Positions 6,692-9,698 of a stretch of 9,698 bases of DNA are shown piece by piece. How positions within the stretch are numbered: position 1 is the stretch's first letter; every line of letters begins with the position of its first letter. This DNA is from Clostridiales bacterium (GTDB lineage Bacteria; Bacillota; Clostridia; Tissierellales; Dethiosulfatibacteraceae): positions 1 to 9,698 of the forward strand of contig DPPH01000190.1 in the NCBI GenBank assembly GCA_003539375.1. Direction: 5' to 3'. Under the pieces are notes generated by a model that saw only the letters and a list, made by a program, of their open reading frames with translations, searched no databases and was not told the DNA's origin. Position numbers and translations under genes: made by a program.

Positions 6692-8473
6692 TTAATTTTT
6701 AATTAAGGCTTTTTTAGAATTACCTATTAAATCATATCTTCCTTCGGATATTAATGCTTCTTTCACATACTTGTAGTTGTAAGGCTTATTGTACTGCAGT
6801 AAGGCTCTTTGCAATCTTTTTTCATGAAAAGAATTTGGTATGTGAATCTTTTTCATAGTACGAGGGTCTAATCCTGTATAGTACATACAGGTCGATAAGG
6901 TTCCCGGTGTAGGATAAAAATCCTGTACTTGCTCTGGAATATATCCTAAATCTCTTATATACTCAGCTAATTCTATAGCATCTTTTACAGTAGATCCAGG
7001 ATGACTTGATATGAAATAGGGTACAGCATACTGTTCTTTATTTATCTCTTTATTTATTTTATAAAATTTCTCTTCAAATTCCTTATACAAGCTTATACTT
7101 GGTTTGTTCATTAATTTCAAAACCCTATCTGAAGCATGTTCAGGTGCTGTTCTAAGTTGTCCACTTACATGATATTTGCATAATTCTCTAAAAAATTCAT
7201 CATTTTTATCATACATTAAATAATCGTATCTTATACCTGATCTTACAAAAACCTTCTTAACATCTTTTAATTCTCTTATCTCTCTTAGTATTTCAAGATA
7301 TTCTTTATGAGTAACATTTAAGTTTCTGCATTTCGGGTTAATACATTCTTTATTCTTGCATACCCCATGTTTTATCTGCTTTTCACAAGCTTTTTCCCTA
7401 AAATTAGCCGTAGGTCCCCCAACATCAGTAATATAACCCTTAAATCTCCTTGATTTTGTAAGTATTCTAGCTTCTTTAATTATAGATTCTTTACTTCTTT
7501 TCTGTATAACTCTCCCTTGATGGAAGGTTAGCGCACAAAAGGAACAATTTCCATAACATCCTCTATTGGCAGTTATACTAAATTCAACTTCTTTTAATGC
7601 TGATATTCCACCAAATTTTTCATAAATAGGATGATATGTCCTAGTATAATCTAAGTTATAAATGTCATCTAGTTCTATTACATCTAAAGGTTCTGATGGT
7701 TTATTAGCAACCACATATACGTCGCCATAGTCTTCTACCAAAATTTCACCATTTATACTATCTGTATTTTTGTACTGCATCATGAAACTTTCAGCATATT
7801 TTTCCTTTGATTCAGTAATTTCTTTATATGAAGGTAGGATTTTATATTTATATAATCTATCTAAGTTTTTTGTTCTAAATACTGTACCATCAATGTATGT
7901 TATTTCTTCTATAGGTATCCCGGACTCTAAAGATTCTGCTATAGAGATTATGGATTTTTCTCCCATTCCATATACAAGCAAATCCGCTGCTGAGTCTAAA
8001 AGAATAGATCTTCTTATACTGTTAGACCAGTAGTCATAGTGAGCAAATCTTCTTAAACTGCTCTCTATTCCACCTATTATTATAGGTATATCTTTATAAG
8101 CTTCTCTAATTTTATTGCCGTAAACTATTACAGCTCTGTCAGGTCTCAATCCAGCTTTTTCCTCTGGTGAATACATATCTTTTTTTCTTCTTTTCTTAAA
8201 GACAGTATAATGATTTACCATAGAATCTATATTTCCCGAAGTTACAAGAAAAGCAAGTTTAGGTTTGCCCATTTTTTTAAACTCTTCCAAATTATTCCAG
8301 TCTGGTTGAGGAATTATTCCCACTTTATATCCGTATCTTTCTAATAGTCTGCTGATGATAGCCGTACCAAAAGAAGGGTGGTCTACATAAGCATCACCGG
8401 ATACAATTACAAAGTCAAGTTGTGTCCAATTTCTATTTTTCATATCTGATTTATTTATTGGTAAAAATTTCAT
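6692..8473 (-). CDS. ygiQ: YgiQ-family radical SAM protein (UPF0313)
   Basis: A 593-residue cytosolic iron-sulfur enzyme of the YgiQ family. The N-terminal region (about 20-260, beginning DFVIVSGDAYVDHPSFG) resembles the B12-binding-like Rossmann part of the family. The radical SAM core starts at the CxxxCxxC motif C306, C310, C313 (RGCYGNCSFC), whose cysteines hold the SAM-cleaving 4Fe-4S cluster. A second cysteine group, C363, C372, C377 and C382 (in CEKQIKHGVCKNKEC and PKC), could hold another metal centre and is typical of the family. RTAPEHASDRVLKLM (441-455) and SSHPGST are further hallmarks. The start ATG has AAGGTGA (8478-8484) just upstream. The family is widespread in anaerobes but I know of no established substrate. 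Its neighbours give no clear clue. Confidence 0.92.
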   Translation of the reverse strand: MKFLPINKSDMKNRNWTQLDFVIVSGDAYVDHPSFGTAIISRLLERYGYKVGIIPQPDWNNLEEFKKMGKPKLAFLVTSGNIDSMVNHYTVFKKRRKKDMYSPEEKAGLRPDRAVIVYGNKIREAYKDIPIIIGGIESSLRRFAHYDYWSNSIRRSILLDSAADLLVYGMGEKSIISIAESLESGIPIEEITYIDGTVFRTKNLDRLYKYKILPSYKEITESKEKYAESFMMQYKNTDSINGEILVEDYGDVYVVANKPSEPLDVIELDDIYNLDYTRTYHPIYEKFGGISALKEVEFSITANRGCYGNCSFCALTFHQGRVIQKRSKESIIKEARILTKSRRFKGYITDVGGPTANFREKACEKQIKHGVCKNKECINPKCRNLNVTHKEYLEILREIRELKDVKKVFVRSGIRYDYLMYDKNDEFFRELCKYHVSGQLRTAPEHASDRVLKLMNKPSISLYKEFEEKFYKINKEINKEQYAVPYFISSHPGSTVKDAIELAEYIRDLGYIPEQVQDFYPTPGTLSTCMYYTGLDPRTMKKIHIPNSFHEKRLQRALLQYNKPYNYKYVKEALISEGRYDLIGNSKKALIKN

Positions 8474-8489
8474 TTTATCACCTTGTAAA

Positions 8490-8498
8490 ATTATAACA
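8490..8498 (-). promoter_or_regulatory. Extended -10 promoter of ygiQ
   Basis: On the minus strand, TGTTATAAT gives a perfect TATAAT (8490-8495) with the TGn extension (8496-8498). The -35 region falls inside the preceding terminator stem and matches poorly. The start would be near 8484, so the leader is only about 10 nt and the ribosome binding site would sit at its very 5' end. Confidence 0.55.
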
Positions 8499-8512
8499 CA
8501 AAAAGCTTGTAC

Positions 8513-8570
8513 ATAAAGAAAAATCTCTAAATTACTTGAAAATTAGTTTAATTTAGAGATTTTTCTTTAT
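8513..8570 (-). terminator. Long hairpin terminator after the LacI-family gene
   Basis: Arms 8513-8534 and 8549-8570 are a perfect 22-bp inverted repeat around a 14-nt loop. The stem is AT-rich; on both strands its 3' arm carries a T-rich run (ATTTTTCTTTA), so it may work in both directions. It lies 8 bp after the stop of the LacI-family gene and isolates it from ygiQ. Confidence 0.75.
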
Positions 8571-8577
8571 TTATTTT

Positions 8578-9624
8578 TTAAAGTTTTTCTTTTATTAAAA
8601 TTCCTAAATCTATATACTGTACTTTAGGATAATATTCATCTTCCTCGGTAAATTTTTTATAAAGAATTTCTATACTTTTTACTATTTCTTCATACTGCTG
8701 CTGATATACCGTAGCCTTTACAACATCTTTTTTAATTAACTCCCTAATCTCATCAGTATTTTCGTGACCTATTAGAACTATATTTTTAAAAGAGCTGTTT
8801 TTTTCTAGTATTTTACCTACACTTCCCGTAAAGCTGTTAGTTACGTAGATACCATCTACTTTTTTATGTTTTTTTAAAATATCATAAATAGATTTTTCTA
8901 TTTCTTTTCTATATTGTCCTTCTTCTCCGTCCTCTAACTCACTGTTATCTATAACTTCTAATATTTTAATATCCTTAAACTTTTGTATAGATTCATTAAA
9001 GCCCTTTATTCTATCATTCATACAACTTAAAATTTTATGTATACCGATTATAACTACATTTCCCTTTCCCTGTAAGTATAATCCCATGAGTTTGCCAGCT
9101 ATTTTACCAGCCTTTATACTATCTTCTCCTATAAAAGTCAATCTTTTAGAATTAGGAGAATCGCTAACAAAGGTAACTACTTCAATACCTTTTTCTTTAA
9201 GTCTATTTATTGATTCGTTACATTCTTTATTGTCGTAAGATATCATTGATATGCCTTTAACATCTTTTTTTACAAGTTTATCTATAGCTTTTAGGTGTTC
9301 TTTAATGCTGTAGGTTTTTGTAGTTTCAACTATTATTTCTACACCAAAGGGTTCTAGTTTTTCTTTGATATCTTCTATTCCTCTGAAAACCTTTTGCCAA
9401 AAATAATACTCTAAGTAAGGGAAAACTACTCCTATTTTTATTTTATTCTTACTACTTACAAGGGCCTTTGCAATAGGACTTTTTTTATAGTTTAATTTTT
9501 TTACAGCTTCAAGAACTTTTTTCTCAGTTTTAGGTGCTACATTACCTTTTCTGTTAATTACTCTATCTACTGTACCTGTAGATACTCCTGCTTCTTTTGC
9601 CACATCTTTTATCGTTGCTTTCAT
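8578..9624 (-). CDS. LacI-family transcriptional regulator
   Basis: A 348-residue repressor of the usual LacI length. The N-terminal helix-turn-helix (residues 4-23, TIKDVAKEAGVSTGTVDRVI) is followed by KGNVAPKTEKKVLEAVKKLNY and the hinge SPIAKALVSSK (about 49-59), which keeps the leucine that pries open the operator centre. From about residue 62 (KIGVVFPYLEYYFWQKVFRG) to the end is a periplasmic-binding-like effector domain. The TGTVDRV recognition helix marks the group that commonly binds sugars, but the effector cannot be read here. ATG start with GAGGGG 6 nt upstream (9631-9636). It is transcribed alone and ends at the hairpin 8513-8570. No sugar transporter or catabolic gene is in the window, so its target is probably upstream of the right edge or elsewhere. 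Confidence 0.93.
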   Translation of the reverse strand: MKATIKDVAKEAGVSTGTVDRVINRKGNVAPKTEKKVLEAVKKLNYKKSPIAKALVSSKNKIKIGVVFPYLEYYFWQKVFRGIEDIKEKLEPFGVEIIVETTKTYSIKEHLKAIDKLVKKDVKGISMISYDNKECNESINRLKEKGIEVVTFVSDSPNSKRLTFIGEDSIKAGKIAGKLMGLYLQGKGNVVIIGIHKILSCMNDRIKGFNESIQKFKDIKILEVIDNSELEDGEEGQYRKEIEKSIYDILKKHKKVDGIYVTNSFTGSVGKILEKNSSFKNIVLIGHENTDEIRELIKKDVVKATVYQQQYEEIVKSIEILYKKFTEEDEYYPKVQYIDLGILIKEKL

Positions 9625-9643
9625 GTTAATCCCCTCAATTTTC

Positions 9644-9668
9644 TATATGTTAAAAATATTACCATATA
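9644..9668. promoter_or_regulatory. Candidate autoregulatory operator of the LacI-family gene
   Basis: Inverted repeat with arms TATATGTTAA (9644-9653) and TTACCATATA (9659-9668), 9 of 10 bases symmetric, around a 5-bp spacer. It spans the predicted -10, so a bound dimer would block the promoter. It lacks the central CG typical of LacI operators, which lowers confidence. Confidence 0.35.
9656..9664 (-). promoter_or_regulatory. Probable extended -10 promoter of the LacI-family gene
   Basis: On the minus strand, TGGTAATAT is a TGn-extended -10 (hexamer TAATAT, 9656-9661). The -35 region 17 bp upstream is a poor match. Predicted start is near 9650, about 25 nt before the ATG. Beyond it, 9669-9698 is AT-rich with no gene seen. 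Confidence 0.45.
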
Positions 9669-9698
9669 AAATAAATAATAGAGTAGAGAAATAATAGC

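Noticed and set aside
6622..6706. Terminator between ygiQ and the CapA-family operon
   Set aside because: Only a short AT-only repeat (TTAAT/ATTAA) is present with no stable stem; readthrough cannot be excluded.
7770..8033. Plus-strand open frame of 87 codons within ygiQ
   Set aside because: Antisense to a conserved gene with no start signal or known motif.

Overview
The window is AT-rich (roughly one third G+C, by eye), every gene lies on the minus strand, and spacing is tight with strong AGGAG/AGGTG ribosome binding sites. Butyrate kinase, a CdaA/CdaR pair, a sigma-54 activator and a YgiQ-family radical SAM enzyme together point to an anaerobic, low-GC Firmicute of the Clostridia/Tissierellia type. 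No rRNA, tRNA, CRISPR, insertion sequence or phage gene is visible. No gene-free stretch exceeds 300 bases; the longest (1363-1544) is a dense regulatory region.

In transcription order (right to left): a LacI-family regulator (8578-9624) with its own promoter and a possible operator ends at a 22-bp perfect hairpin. A YgiQ-family radical SAM protein (6692-8473) follows with its own extended -10 promoter. Next comes a compact four-gene unit: a membrane-anchored CapA-family metallophosphatase-like protein (5344-6621), the diadenylate cyclase CdaA (4503-5336), its regulator CdaR/YbbR (3266-4516) and a PAS-PAS-AAA+-Fis sigma-54 activator (1545-3251), closed by a strong terminator (1417-1456). Overlapping the tail of that terminator is a textbook -24/-12 promoter that drives butyrate kinase (buk, 298-1362) and a P-loop protein running off the left edge (1-289).

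The best systems-level reading is that the activator drives the buk operon in the way BkdR does in Bacillus (branched-chain or short-chain acyl-CoA to acid, with ATP formation). A 14-bp element, TGCA-N6-TGCA, occurs twice upstream of the buk promoter at typical enhancer distance. It occurs a third time over the -35/spacer of the promoter of the capA-cdaA-cdaR-activator unit. This predicts that the activator binds both sites and autoregulates the operon that also makes c-di-AMP. It would tie acid-forming amino-acid fermentation to c-di-AMP and envelope homeostasis. glmM, the usual third partner of cdaA-cdaR, is absent here. The link is inference from sequence; the element, the promoter and the gene order are seen directly.
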